DNA of 18,957 bases from an uncultured Oscillospiraceae bacterium (GTDB taxonomy: Bacteria; Bacillota; Clostridia; Oscillospirales; Oscillospiraceae). Numbering within the stretch: position 1 is the stretch's first letter; each line of letters starts with the position of its first letter. The notes under the pieces were generated by a model. That model was given only the letters and a program-made list of their open reading frames with translations, was not told where the DNA came from and did not search any database. Of this stretch, positions 1 to 6,932 are shown piece after piece. A program made the position numbers and the translations under genes. The stretch covers positions 1-18,957 of the forward strand of contig CAKTRJ010000036.1 of NCBI GenBank assembly GCA_934597345.1. Direction: 5' to 3'.

Positions 1-20
1 CCTTTACACAAGGGGGCCTT
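1..20. repeat. Edge fragment of a dispersed short repeat
   Basis: The first 20 bases match 12198-12217 at 19 of 20 positions (CCTTTACACAAGGG followed by GCCTT). At the second site the sequence forms a small imperfect hairpin of the CTCCCCTT/AAGGGAG type. Only the right part of this copy is inside the window, so its full extent is unknown. Confidence 0.45.
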
Positions 21-37
21 TGGTTGCTGTCTCCCCC

Positions 38-66
38 TTGCATTTCTCCCTCCCCCGTAGTATCAT
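38..66 (+). promoter_or_regulatory. Candidate housekeeping promoter of the MATE gene
   Basis: TTGCAT at 38-43 and TATCAT at 61-66 are separated by 17 bases, a good match to the sigma-A -35/-10 layout. The predicted transcript start is near 73, giving a leader of about 38 bases before the ATG at 111. This is a sequence match only. Confidence 0.45.
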
Positions 67-110
67 TATAGTTTAATGAGCAATTTACGGAACAGAAAGG
101 AACCCTTATC

Positions 111-1511
111 ATGGCAGCAGAAAACAAGCTGGGCGTTATGCCCATTTCAAAGCTCATCTGGAATATGTCCCTTCCCATCATCGCCTCCATGCTGGTGCAG
201 GCCCTGTACAACATCGTGGACAGCGTGTTCGTCAGCTGGGTCAGCGAGGCGTCGCTGACCGCCGTGTCCCTGGCCTTCCCGGCCCAGAACCTGATGATCG
301 CCCTGGGCGCCGGTACGGCGGTGGGCGTCAACGCCCTGATGGGCCGGGCGCTGGGCGCGGGCGAGCAGGAGCGGGCTGACCGTGTGGCGGTGAACGGCCT
401 GTTTCTGGCGTTTGTTGGCTTTGCCCTCAGCTGCGTGCTGGGCCTGACCTGCGCCGGAGCGTTCCTTCGCTCCCAGACCCAGGTGGAGGAGATCGTCGTC
501 ATGGGCGAGCAGTACCTCCACATCGTCATGGGCGGCTCCTTCGCCCTGTTCGGCCAGATCATGCTGGAGCGCCTGCTCCAGGGCACGGGCCGTTCCCTGC
601 TGAGCATGTACACCCAGGGCCTGGGCGCCATCATCAACATCATCCTTGACCCGGTGTTCATCTTCGTGTTCGACATGGGCGTGGCCGGCGCGGCCATCGC
701 CACGGTCATCGGCCAGATCTGCGGCATGCTGCTGGCGGCCTACTTCAACGTGAAGAAGAACAAGGACATCACCCTGCGCATCCGGGGCTTCCGGCCCGAC
801 TGGCGGCTCATCGGCAGCATCTACGCCATCGGCCTGCCCAGCGTCATCATGATGGCTATCGGCTCCATCATGACCTTCCTGATGAACAAGATCCTCATCA
901 CCTATCACTCCGCCCACGAGACGGCGGCCACCGCCTTCGGTATCTACTTCAAGCTGAATTCCTTCATTTTCATGCCGGTGTTCGGCCTGAACAACGGCGT
1001 GGTGCCCATCATCGCCTATAACTATGGCGCGCAGAACCGCGCCCGCATGGTGGAGGCCATCAAGCGCAGCGCCATCTATGCCTCCATTATCATGCTGGCG
1101 GGCATGGCGCTGTTTCTGGCCATCCCCGGCACGCTGCTGAAGATCTTCGACGCCACCGACACCATGCTGACGGTGGGCATCCCCGCCCTGCGGATCATCT
1201 CCCTCAGCTTCTGGATCGCCGGAGCCTGCATCGCGCTGGGCGGCTCCTTCCAGGCGCTGGGCAAGTCCATGTACTCCATGATCACCTCCATCGTGCGGCA
1301 GCTGGTGTTCCTGATCCCCATCGCCTATGTGCTGGCCCGGTACGGCCAGACCATCGGCAATGACGATCTGGTGTGGTGGAGCTTCCCCCTGGCGGAGATC
1401 GCGTCGCTGTTTGTGACGCTGGCCTTCTTCCGGCGGCTGTACCGGACGCTGATCGCCAGGATCCCGGAGCACGGGACCAACGACGGCGGCCAGGAGAGTT
1501 TGTTGGGATAA
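111..1511 (+). CDS. MATE family efflux transporter
   Basis: This is a 466-residue multidrug and toxin extrusion family membrane protein, a cation-driven exporter of small organic compounds in the cytoplasmic membrane. The length fits the family (about 440-470) and the protein is strongly hydrophobic throughout, consistent with 12 membrane segments in two MatE halves. The N-terminal block PISKLIWNMSLPIIASMLV followed by QALYNIVDSVFVSWV is typical of clostridial MATE proteins. The ATG at 111 is preceded by AAAGGAA at 96-102 with good spacing. The gene has its own candidate promoter and a strong terminator, so it looks monocistronic. It is transcribed towards oriC, head-on to the leftward replication fork. 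The substrate cannot be predicted. Confidence 0.9.
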   Translation: MAAENKLGVMPISKLIWNMSLPIIASMLVQALYNIVDSVFVSWVSEASLTAVSLAFPAQNLMIALGAGTAVGVNALMGRALGAGEQERADRVAVNGLFLAFVGFALSCVLGLTCAGAFLRSQTQVEEIVVMGEQYLHIVMGGSFALFGQIMLERLLQGTGRSLLSMYTQGLGAIINIILDPVFIFVFDMGVAGAAIATVIGQICGMLLAAYFNVKKNKDITLRIRGFRPDWRLIGSIYAIGLPSVIMMAIGSIMTFLMNKILITYHSAHETAATAFGIYFKLNSFIFMPVFGLNNGVVPIIAYNYGAQNRARMVEAIKRSAIYASIIMLAGMALFLAIPGTLLKIFDATDTMLTVGIPALRIISLSFWIAGACIALGGSFQALGKSMYSMITSIVRQLVFLIPIAYVLARYGQTIGNDDLVWWSFPLAEIASLFVTLAFFRRLYRTLIARIPEHGTNDGGQESLLG

Positions 1512-1527
1512 GAGAATATGTTGATTG

Positions 1528-1560
1528 AAAGAGCGGACGTGTGTCCGCTCTTTTTCCTTT
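1528..1560 (+). terminator. Intrinsic terminator of the MATE gene
   Basis: AAAGAGCGGAC (1528-1538) pairs perfectly with GTCCGCTCTTT (1543-1553) around a GTGT loop, and a T-rich tract runs to 1560. It lies 16 bases after the MATE stop codon. Confidence 0.9.
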
Positions 1561-1582
1561 GTCTCCGACGGCCCACTTTTGC

Positions 1583-1669
1583 CGTGCGGCGGGGTGAGGG
1601 CACCCCGCCCTACGCAGCGACTAGCGATAGAATTTCGTAGGGCGCGATGCCCACATCGCGCCGCCGTAC
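1583..1669 (-). repeat. Two-hairpin dispersed repeat (GTAGGG family), copy 1
   Basis: There are two adjacent palindromes. The first has GGCGGGGTG (1588-1596) pairing with CACCCCGCC (1601-1609) around AGGG. The second has GGCGCGATG (1641-1649) pairing with CATCGCGCC (1654-1662) around CCCA. Both are flanked by the CGTAGGG/CCCTACG signature. The linker contains CGATAGAA. The same unit recurs at 4974-5060 in the opposite orientation and at 13931-14018. It fills the MATE-dnaA gap and encodes nothing evident. Confidence 0.85.
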
Positions 1670-1712
1670 AGCGCTTCGGTAATTTCCCGCGTTTAATTAG
1701 AATAAGTATTGC

Positions 1713-1741
1713 TTTACTTTTCCACAGTTTTCTGGTATACT
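1713..1741 (+). promoter_or_regulatory. dnaA promoter with internal DnaA box
   Basis: TTTACT (1713-1718) and TATACT (1736-1741) are 17 bases apart, a sigma-A-type promoter with predicted start near 1748. TTTTCCACA (1718-1726), one mismatch from the DnaA box TTATCCACA, lies in the spacer. DnaA binding there would block RNA polymerase, consistent with the autorepression known for dnaA in other bacteria. Autorepression here is inferred from position. Confidence 0.65.
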
Positions 1742-1789
1742 TAGTATCAGATAAATACGCCCATAGCAAAGCGGGAAGGGAGCGCGGCG

Positions 1790-3103
1790 ATGAATTCACT
1801 GTCCGACGTATGGAAAACAGTGCTTGACCGGCTGAAGCAGCAGCTGTCCGACACCACCATCAACACCTGGTTCGACGAGGTGACGGTGGTCACCATGGAG
1901 GATTCGGCACTGGTGCTGCACTGCGGCAACACGTTTAAAAAAAGCACCATCGAAAAGCGGTTCACGCCGCAGATCAAAGAGGCGCTGCGGGATATCTTCT
2001 CCTCCAATCTGGAGGTGAAGCTGCTGGATGACGAGCAGCTGGCCGCCTATCACGGCGTGCGGCCCGACCATCCTGACACGCTGGCCGACAGCGAGGCCTT
2101 CTCCTTCGAGACGTATGTGGTGGGCCCGCAGAACAAGATGGCCTATGCCGCCGCCCGCTCCGTGGCGGAAAAGCCCGCCGGTTCCTTCAATCCCCTGTTC
2201 ATCTATGGCGACAGCGGACTGGGCAAGACCCACCTGCTGCACGCCATCGCCCGCCAGACCAAGCGCCTGCGGCCGGAGAGCAGCATCGTGCTGGTGAAGG
2301 GCGTGGATTTTACCAACGAGCTGATCGACGCCATCCGCGGCGGCACCACCTCCGAATTCCGGGATAAGTACCAGAAGGAATCCCTGCTGCTGGTGGACGA
2401 TATCCAGTTCATCGCCGGTAAGCAGCAGACACAGGAGGAGTTCTTCCACACCTTCAACGCCCTGTATGAATCCGGCAAGCAGATCGTGCTGTCCTCCGAC
2501 CGGCCGCCCAAGGAGATGACCCAGCTGGAGGATCGCCTGCGCACCCGGTTCGAGTGGGGCCTGATGGTGGACGTGGAGCCGCCTGACTACGAGACGCGCC
2601 TGGCCATCATCCGCAACAAAGCCGCCATGCTGGGCATCAGCCTGCCGGACCGCATCGCCAGCATGATCGCCGAGAATATCACCGCCAATGTCCGCCAGAT
2701 CGAGGGCGTGCTGAACAAGATCCTGGCGTACAGCGACCTGATGGGCGTTATGGACGAGGAGGCCATCCTGAAGGCGCTGGAGGACGTGGTGAAAAAGAGC
2801 AACGAATACATTCCCACGCCGGAATCCATCATCGAATACATCGCCAAGTACTTCGGCCTGGAGTCGGAGGTGCTGCGGGGCCAGGGCCGTGGCCGCGACA
2901 TCGTCAACGCCCGCCAGATCGCCATGTATCTGATCCGCCGCATGACCAACCTGTCCCTCAACGACATCGGCAAGGCCTTCGGCGACCGGGATCATACCAC
3001 GGTGCTGCACAGTCTGGACAAGGTGGAGAAGCAGATGCGCTCCGACCCCGCCTTTGCCGAAACGGTGAAGGAGATCACCACCAACATCAACGCGAAACAG
3101 TGA
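1790..3103 (+). CDS. dnaA: Chromosomal replication initiator protein DnaA
   Basis: This 437-residue AAA+ initiator binds DnaA boxes and melts oriC. An N-terminal interaction domain (about 1-85) and short linker precede the ATPase core. Walker A is GDSGLGKTH at residues 140-148, and Walker B is LLVDDIQF with the paired Asp at 203-204. The C-terminal DNA-binding domain carries the DnaA signature around LNDIGKAFGDRDHTTVLHSL. The length is slightly short but normal for clostridia because the linker domain is brief. The ATG at 1790 follows a GGGAGC ribosome site. A DnaA box lies in its promoter. The stop codon is followed within 7 bases by the large palindromic repeat, and oriC lies just beyond, the standard dnaA-oriC-dnaN arrangement. 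Confidence 0.98.
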   Translation: MNSLSDVWKTVLDRLKQQLSDTTINTWFDEVTVVTMEDSALVLHCGNTFKKSTIEKRFTPQIKEALRDIFSSNLEVKLLDDEQLAAYHGVRPDHPDTLADSEAFSFETYVVGPQNKMAYAAARSVAEKPAGSFNPLFIYGDSGLGKTHLLHAIARQTKRLRPESSIVLVKGVDFTNELIDAIRGGTTSEFRDKYQKESLLLVDDIQFIAGKQQTQEEFFHTFNALYESGKQIVLSSDRPPKEMTQLEDRLRTRFEWGLMVDVEPPDYETRLAIIRNKAAMLGISLPDRIASMIAENITANVRQIEGVLNKILAYSDLMGVMDEEAILKALEDVVKKSNEYIPTPESIIEYIAKYFGLESEVLRGQGRGRDIVNARQIAMYLIRRMTNLSLNDIGKAFGDRDHTTVLHSLDKVEKQMRSDPAFAETVKEITTNINAKQ

Positions 3104-3109
3104 TAGTTT

Positions 3110-3543
3110 GTTTCGCGCTTCCGAGCGCGAGGTACTTTTGGCCGCTGTCCCAAAAGTGTCCTGTTGCGGTACCCAAAATTTCGTAGCGGCGTAAAAGCCG
3201 CCGAAATTTTGACCGCTGCCACTCGCTCACCTCGCTTCATCTGTCACAGGCAGCGCTCGGATCGCTCCCCAAAAAGACAGCTTAAACCTGCGGTTTAAGA
3301 ATCCGCCCGCGCTACACCGCGTTTATAAATATGCGGCCATTTACCGCACGTTCACGGTAAATATTTGTTATCGATTCGTCATACGAGACGATAAGAAAAA
3401 GCTTCCGCAAACGTGCGGTAAAAAGTCTCAAATTACACACGGCATAGCGCGCCGGGAGGTGAAGGAACCGGAGGTTCCTTCCGGTGCTTTTGCCTACTTT
3501 TGCCACTGTTGGCAAAAGTAGGTCGTGGCCGGAGCCACGAAAC
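3110..3543. repeat. Large interrupted palindrome of modular hairpins (copies A and B, head to head)
   Basis: Two copies of a modular repeat converge on a centre near 3381. The plus-strand copy has hairpin A (TCGCGCT 3113-3119 / AGCGCGA 3124-3130), hairpin B (ACTTTTGG 3134-3141 / CCAAAAGT 3150-3157) and hairpin C (CTTAAACC 3281-3288 / GGTTTAAG 3292-3299). The minus-strand copy has C at 3461-3481, B at 3493-3522 (13-bp perfect stem) and A at 3523-3540. The inner arms form a perfect 13-bp inverted repeat, TTTACCGCACGTT (3340-3352) with its complement at 3410-3422, and TTATCG/CGATAA at 3368-3373/3389-3394. About 109 bases (3158-3266) interrupt the left copy. No open reading frame of note is present. 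It may also act as the dnaA transcript end. Confidence 0.85.
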
Positions 3544-3551
3544 CCCTCCCC

Positions 3552-3745
3552 CTTTCCACATTTTTCTGTGGATTCCACCTGAATAACATGTGGAAACCTC
3601 GCCACTCCTCCGATGGTGTGGAAAGCCTTCGCCTTTTCCCACCATGTCCCGTGGAGAAAAAAGGCGGGAAATAAAGGGCTCGTCCCCTTTTTCCACATTT
3701 TTTTCTCCTACGACGAATACTACGAATAAAGAGTTTAGTTTATGT
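3552..3745 (+). other. oriC: Chromosomal replication origin (oriC): DnaA boxes and unwinding region
   Basis: DnaA-box-like 9-mers are CTTTCCACA (3552-3560), TGTGGATTC (3567-3575, reverse), TGTGGAAAC (3589-3597, reverse), TGTGGAAAG (3617-3625, reverse) and TTTTCCACA (3689-3697). All keep the TCCACA core. Just after the last box comes a three-base-periodic run, CTA CGA CGA ATA CTA CGA ATA (3708-3728). This resembles the DnaA-trio tract that follows the last DnaA boxes in Bacillus subtilis, though the CGA units deviate from it. AT-rich sequence follows to about 3745. Its location between dnaA and dnaN matches known Firmicutes origins. Function is inferred from sequence and position. Confidence 0.85.
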
Positions 3746-3808
3746 TGTCCTTCCGAAAAATATTCCGGGAATTTTTCGGAACGGTTCGACAGGAAAGGAT
3801 ATTTCGAT

Positions 3809-4921
3809 ATGCTGAAATTCTCCTGCGAAAAAGCGCTGCTGCAGGCGGCGGCGTCCACCGCCAGCCGCGCCGTGGCCGCGAAAAGCTCCATCCCCGCGCT
3901 GGAGGGCCTGCTGCTGGAGGGCGGCCGGGAGCTGACCCTGTCCGGCTACAACACACAGACCGGCATCCGCACCTCCTTCGAGGCCCAGATCCGGGAGGAG
4001 GGCCGCATCGTGCTGAACGCCAAGCTGTTCGGCGACATCATCCGGAAAATGCCGGACGATGTGATCGTATTCTCCGCCGACGAGAAATATATGGTGCACC
4101 TCAGCTGCGGCGACGCCAGCTTCGATATCCTGGGCCTGTCCGCCGATGACTATCCCGAGCTGCCGGAGGTGGACGATCAGTACAGCGTCACCATGCAGCA
4201 GCGGCTGCTGAAGGCCATGATCGGCCAGACGGCCTTTGCCGTCTCCACCAACGAGAGCCGCCCCGTCCATACCGGCTCCCTGTTCGAGATCGATGCCACG
4301 GGCCTGACCATGGTGTCCGTGGACGGCTTCCGCCTGGCCCTGCGGCATGAGCCGCTGGAGAAGCTGGACGGCGGCGCGTTCCGCTTCGTGGCGCCCGGCA
4401 GCGCCCTGAAGGAGGTGGAGAGCATCTGCGGCGACACCGAGGAGGTCATCACCATCACCCAGGGCAAGCGTCACCTGATGTTCGCCGCCGGCTCCACCGA
4501 GCTGATCTGCCGCCGGCTGGAGGGCGAGTTCCTGGACTATAAGAACGCCATCCCCCGCAACAACCCTATCTGCATCGAGGTGGAGAACAGCGCCCTGCTG
4601 CGGAGCCTTGACCGCGTGTCCGTGGTGATCAGCGAGAAGCTGAAAAGCCCCGTCCGGTGCCTGTTTGACGAGGACCGCGTGCTGCTGAGCGCCCGCACCG
4701 GCAACGGCGAGGCCAAGGACATCTGCCCCACAAAGGGCGATGGCCGCCAGCTTGAGATCGGCTTCAATAACCGCTATCTGATGGAGGCGCTGCGCTACGC
4801 TCCTGCGGACAAGGTCTGCATGGCGCTGAATACCAGCATTTCCCCCTGTGTGATCACTCCCGTGGACGGCGGCGACAGCTTTTTGTATATGGTGCTGCCG
4901 GTACGTTTGAAGGCGCAGTAA
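3809..4921 (+). CDS. dnaN: DNA polymerase III beta sliding clamp
   Basis: This 370-residue protein is the homodimeric ring that tethers the replicative polymerase to DNA. The three-domain clamp length is normal (about 365-380). The start MLKFSCEKALLQAA is typical of clostridial DnaN, and the C-terminus ends in DSFLYMVLPVRL, the family's conserved terminal strand next to the hydrophobic partner-binding cleft. The reading frame is open further upstream to 3590, but the ATG at 3809 is chosen because AGGAAAGGA (3791-3799) sits at proper distance and because homologues start here; the upstream part would run through the DnaA boxes. It follows oriC directly and leads the replication gene cluster. 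No clear terminator follows. Confidence 0.98.
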   Translation: MLKFSCEKALLQAAASTASRAVAAKSSIPALEGLLLEGGRELTLSGYNTQTGIRTSFEAQIREEGRIVLNAKLFGDIIRKMPDDVIVFSADEKYMVHLSCGDASFDILGLSADDYPELPEVDDQYSVTMQQRLLKAMIGQTAFAVSTNESRPVHTGSLFEIDATGLTMVSVDGFRLALRHEPLEKLDGGAFRFVAPGSALKEVESICGDTEEVITITQGKRHLMFAAGSTELICRRLEGEFLDYKNAIPRNNPICIEVENSALLRSLDRVSVVISEKLKSPVRCLFDEDRVLLSARTGNGEAKDICPTKGDGRQLEIGFNNRYLMEALRYAPADKVCMALNTSISPCVITPVDGGDSFLYMVLPVRLKAQ

Positions 4922-4973
4922 GGCAGTATCCTTTCCGCTGGGACTGCATTGCGACAGTAGACACTGAAGTGTT

Positions 4974-5060
4974 GTACGCGGCGCGATGTGAGCATCGCGC
5001 CCTACGAAGTTCTATCGGTGGTCGTTCCGTAGGGCGGGGTGCCCTCACCCCGCCGCACGG
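4974..5060 (+). repeat. Two-hairpin dispersed repeat (GTAGGG family), copy 2, inverted relative to copy 1
   Basis: GGCGCGATG (4980-4988) pairs with CATCGCGCC (4993-5001), and GGCGGGGTG (5033-5041) pairs with CACCCCGCC (5046-5054). Read on the minus strand it matches the unit at 1583-1669, including the CGATAGAA linker. Together with the next repeat it fills the gap between dnaN and the S4 gene. Confidence 0.85.
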
Positions 5061-5074
5061 TAGACGCAAAAGCC

Positions 5075-5179
5075 TGTCATTCCGAGCCAGTGACCGATGT
5101 CACTGGCGTGGGAATCCGTACTCTTGTATGATTGAGGGAACGGATTGCCGCGTCAGGCTTCGCCCTCCTCGCAATGACA
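5075..5179. repeat. TGTCATT...AATGACA dispersed palindromic repeat
   Basis: The element has terminal inverted repeats TGTCATTCCGAG (from 5075) and CTCGCAATGACA (to 5179). It also has nested arms GGGAATCCG and CGGATTGCC, and a CCAGTGAC/GTCACTGG hairpin. Elements of this general form (TGTCATTGCGAG ends) are widespread in bacterial genomes. It has no coding capacity and ends 15 bases before the S4 start codon, so it forms the immediate leader of that gene. Confidence 0.7.
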
Positions 5180-5194
5180 TATCAAGGAGTATTT

Positions 5195-5413
5195 ATGGAA
5201 ACCATTACTATCACCACAGAATTCATCAAATTACAGGATCTTCTCAAGCTCTCCGGGCTGGTGTATACCGGCGGCGAGGCCAAGGTGCTGATCCAGGAGG
5301 GCGCCGTCTCCGTCAATGGCGAGGTCTGCACCCAGCGGGGCAAGAAGCTCCGCCCCGGCGACACCGTGGACTTCGGCGGCAAGAAGCTGGCCGTGGCCTA
5401 TGCGGATCAATGA
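5195..5413 (+). CDS. yaaA: S4-domain RNA-binding protein, YaaA type
   Basis: This is a 72-residue single S4 RNA-binding domain protein of the YaaA/RlbA type that lies between dnaN and recF in many Firmicutes. The family is linked to ribosome or rRNA interaction; its exact role is not settled. The S4 fold is visible in [20 protein letters not shown] followed by [21 protein letters not shown] and LRPGDTVDF. The ATG at 5195 is chosen over an in-frame upstream ATG at 5132 because AAGGAG (5184-5189) is correctly spaced and the upstream part is repeat sequence. Its last 14 bases overlap the start of recF, suggesting translational coupling. Confidence 0.92.
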   Translation: METITITTEFIKLQDLLKLSGLVYTGGEAKVLIQEGAVSVNGEVCTQRGKKLRPGDTVDFGGKKLAVAYADQ

Positions 5414-6503
5414 GCTGAGCCTTTCGGGCTTTCGCAACTACCGCCGCCAGAGCCTGACCTTCGACCCCGACTGCAACGTGATCTACGGCGAAAATGCCCA
5501 GGGCAAGACCAATCTGCTGGAGGCGGTGGTCTATCTCTCCTGCGGCAAATCGCCCCGCACCCACGCCGATAAGGAGCTGATCGGCTTCGACGCGGCGGGC
5601 GCGGTGCTGGAGGGCCGTATTCTGTCCCGTGACCGGGAGTTTGTGACCCATATCGAGCTTACCCGCGGCAAAAAGCGGAAAATGACCGTCAACGGCGTAA
5701 CGGCGAAAAACGCCGCCGCGCTCAGTGATGTGCTGCACACGGTGTTCTTCGCGCCGGAGGATCTGTTCCTCATCCGCGACGGCGCGGCGGCACGGCGGAA
5801 GTTCATGGATCTCTCATTGTGCCAGCTGCGGCCCCGGTACGCCGAGGCGCTGGCGGAATACAGCCGCCTTTACGAGCACAAGACCCGCATCCTGCGGGAC
5901 AGCGAGGACTTCCCCGGCCTGCTGGACACTCTGCCGGAGTTCAACCAGCGGCTGTGTCTGGTGGGCGCGGTGCTGATCCGGTACCGGGCGTCCTTCTGCG
6001 AGAAGCTGCGGCAGTACGCCGCCCAGGCTCATGCCGAGTGCAGCGGCGGCCGCGAGGAGCTGACCCTTGCCTACAAGACCGTCAAGACCGTTACTGATCC
6101 GCTGGCGGAGCAGTCCGTCATCGCCCGGCAGCTGATGGACCATCAGCAGAGCCACTACGCCGCCGAGATCGCGTCACGGCTGTGTCTCAGCGGGCCTCAT
6201 AAGGACGATATCGAAGTATCCGTCAACGGCCACAGCGCCCGGCAGTTCTGCTCACAGGGGCAGGTGCGGACGGCGGCGCTGGCCCTGAAGCTGGCGGAGC
6301 GGGAGATCCATAAGGACGCCTTCGGGGAATATCCCGTTATGCTGCTGGACGATGTTCTTTCGGAGCTTGACCCTCTGCGGCAGGAATATGTCCTGAACCG
6401 CATTGCCGGAGGACAGGTGTTCATCACCTGCTGCGAAAATGACCGGCTGGATACCCTGCTGACCGGCAAGGTGTTTCACGTGAAAAACGGGGAGGTGCTG
6501 TGA
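5400..6503 (+). CDS. recF: DNA replication and repair protein RecF
   Basis: This 367-residue SMC-like ATPase loads RecA at gapped DNA with RecO and RecR. Walker A is GENAQGKT at residues 30-37, the ABC-type signature is LSGPHKDD near 263-270, and Walker B is [10 protein letters not shown] near 315-324. The N-terminus [17 protein letters not shown] is the usual RecF start. The ATG at 5400 lies inside the end of the preceding S4 gene (14-base overlap), with no strong ribosome site of its own, so it is probably translated by coupling. The stop codon overlaps the remB start. The length and motif set are complete; nothing suggests inactivation. Confidence 0.97.
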   Translation: MRINELSLSGFRNYRRQSLTFDPDCNVIYGENAQGKTNLLEAVVYLSCGKSPRTHADKELIGFDAAGAVLEGRILSRDREFVTHIELTRGKKRKMTVNGVTAKNAAALSDVLHTVFFAPEDLFLIRDGAAARRKFMDLSLCQLRPRYAEALAEYSRLYEHKTRILRDSEDFPGLLDTLPEFNQRLCLVGAVLIRYRASFCEKLRQYAAQAHAECSGGREELTLAYKTVKTVTDPLAEQSVIARQLMDHQQSHYAAEIASRLCLSGPHKDDIEVSVNGHSARQFCSQGQVRTAALALKLAEREIHKDAFGEYPVMLLDDVLSELDPLRQEYVLNRIAGGQVFITCCENDRLDTLLTGKVFHVKNGEVL

Positions 6504-6775
6504 TGCCCTATCTGCACATCGGCCAGAGCGTCACCGTGGAGGAAAAGTGCATCATCGGCATCTTCGATCTGGACAACACCACCTATTCCAAACACACCCG
6601 GAATTTTCTGGACGGCGCGGAGGCGGAGGGACAGGTCATCTCCGTGTGCGAGGATATCCCCCGCTCCTTCCTGCTGTGTGACCATCCCTATCATAAGCAG
6701 ATCGTCTATCTCTCCCAGCTGAACACGGTGACGCTGCAAAAGCGCGCCGAAAGTTGGAAAGAGGAGCTGGAATAA
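6503..6775 (+). CDS. remB: RemB/YaaB-type DUF370 regulator
   Basis: This 90-residue protein of the DUF370 family lies between recF and gyrB, where Bacillus subtilis carries remB (yaaB). The related RemA is a DNA-binding biofilm regulator; the role of RemB outside Bacillus is not defined. [25 protein letters not shown] is split here as [26 protein letters not shown] and later KQIVYLSQL, the family's conserved beta strands. The ATG at 6503 is preferred over the GTG at 6500: GGGGAGG (6489-6495) is well placed and the ATG shares bases with the recF stop (TGATG), a coupled start. A repeat follows before gyrB. Confidence 0.85.
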   Translation: MPYLHIGQSVTVEEKCIIGIFDLDNTTYSKHTRNFLDGAEAEGQVISVCEDIPRSFLLCDHPYHKQIVYLSQLNTVTLQKRAESWKEELE

Positions 6776-6793
6776 GACACGCCATGCGTAATA

Positions 6794-6875
6794 CGCGGCG
6801 GACTGAGGGCAGGCCGCCCTACGGAAATATATCGTAACACCGTGCGTAGGGCGGGGTGCCCTCACCCCGCCGCAC
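6794..6875 (+). repeat. GTAGGG-family hairpin pair, copy 3 (divergent)
   Basis: GGCGGACTG (6797-6805) pairs with CAGGCCGCC (6810-6818) with one mismatch. GGCGGGGTG (6850-6858) pairs perfectly with CACCCCGCC (6863-6871) around CCCT. CGTAGGG and CCCTACG borders are present. The pair differs from copies 1, 2 and 4 in its first hairpin and linker. It sits in the remB-gyrB gap, ending 58 bases before the gyrB start. Confidence 0.8.
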
Positions 6876-6932
6876 ATGATATGGTATATGTCGCTTCATA
6901 CGCAAATCCCTTCTTACAGAGGAGAATACAAT

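Noticed and set aside
147..1799. 550-residue open frame antisense to the MATE gene
   Set aside because: It is a shadow frame of GC-rich coding DNA: composition is dominated by His, Gln, Gly and Asp, it has no ribosome site, and it lies wholly opposite a clear transporter gene.
3590..3808. Upstream extension of dnaN to an ATG at 3590
   Set aside because: The extra 73 residues would be translated from DnaA boxes and the unwinding region, have no ribosome site, and are absent from clamp proteins.
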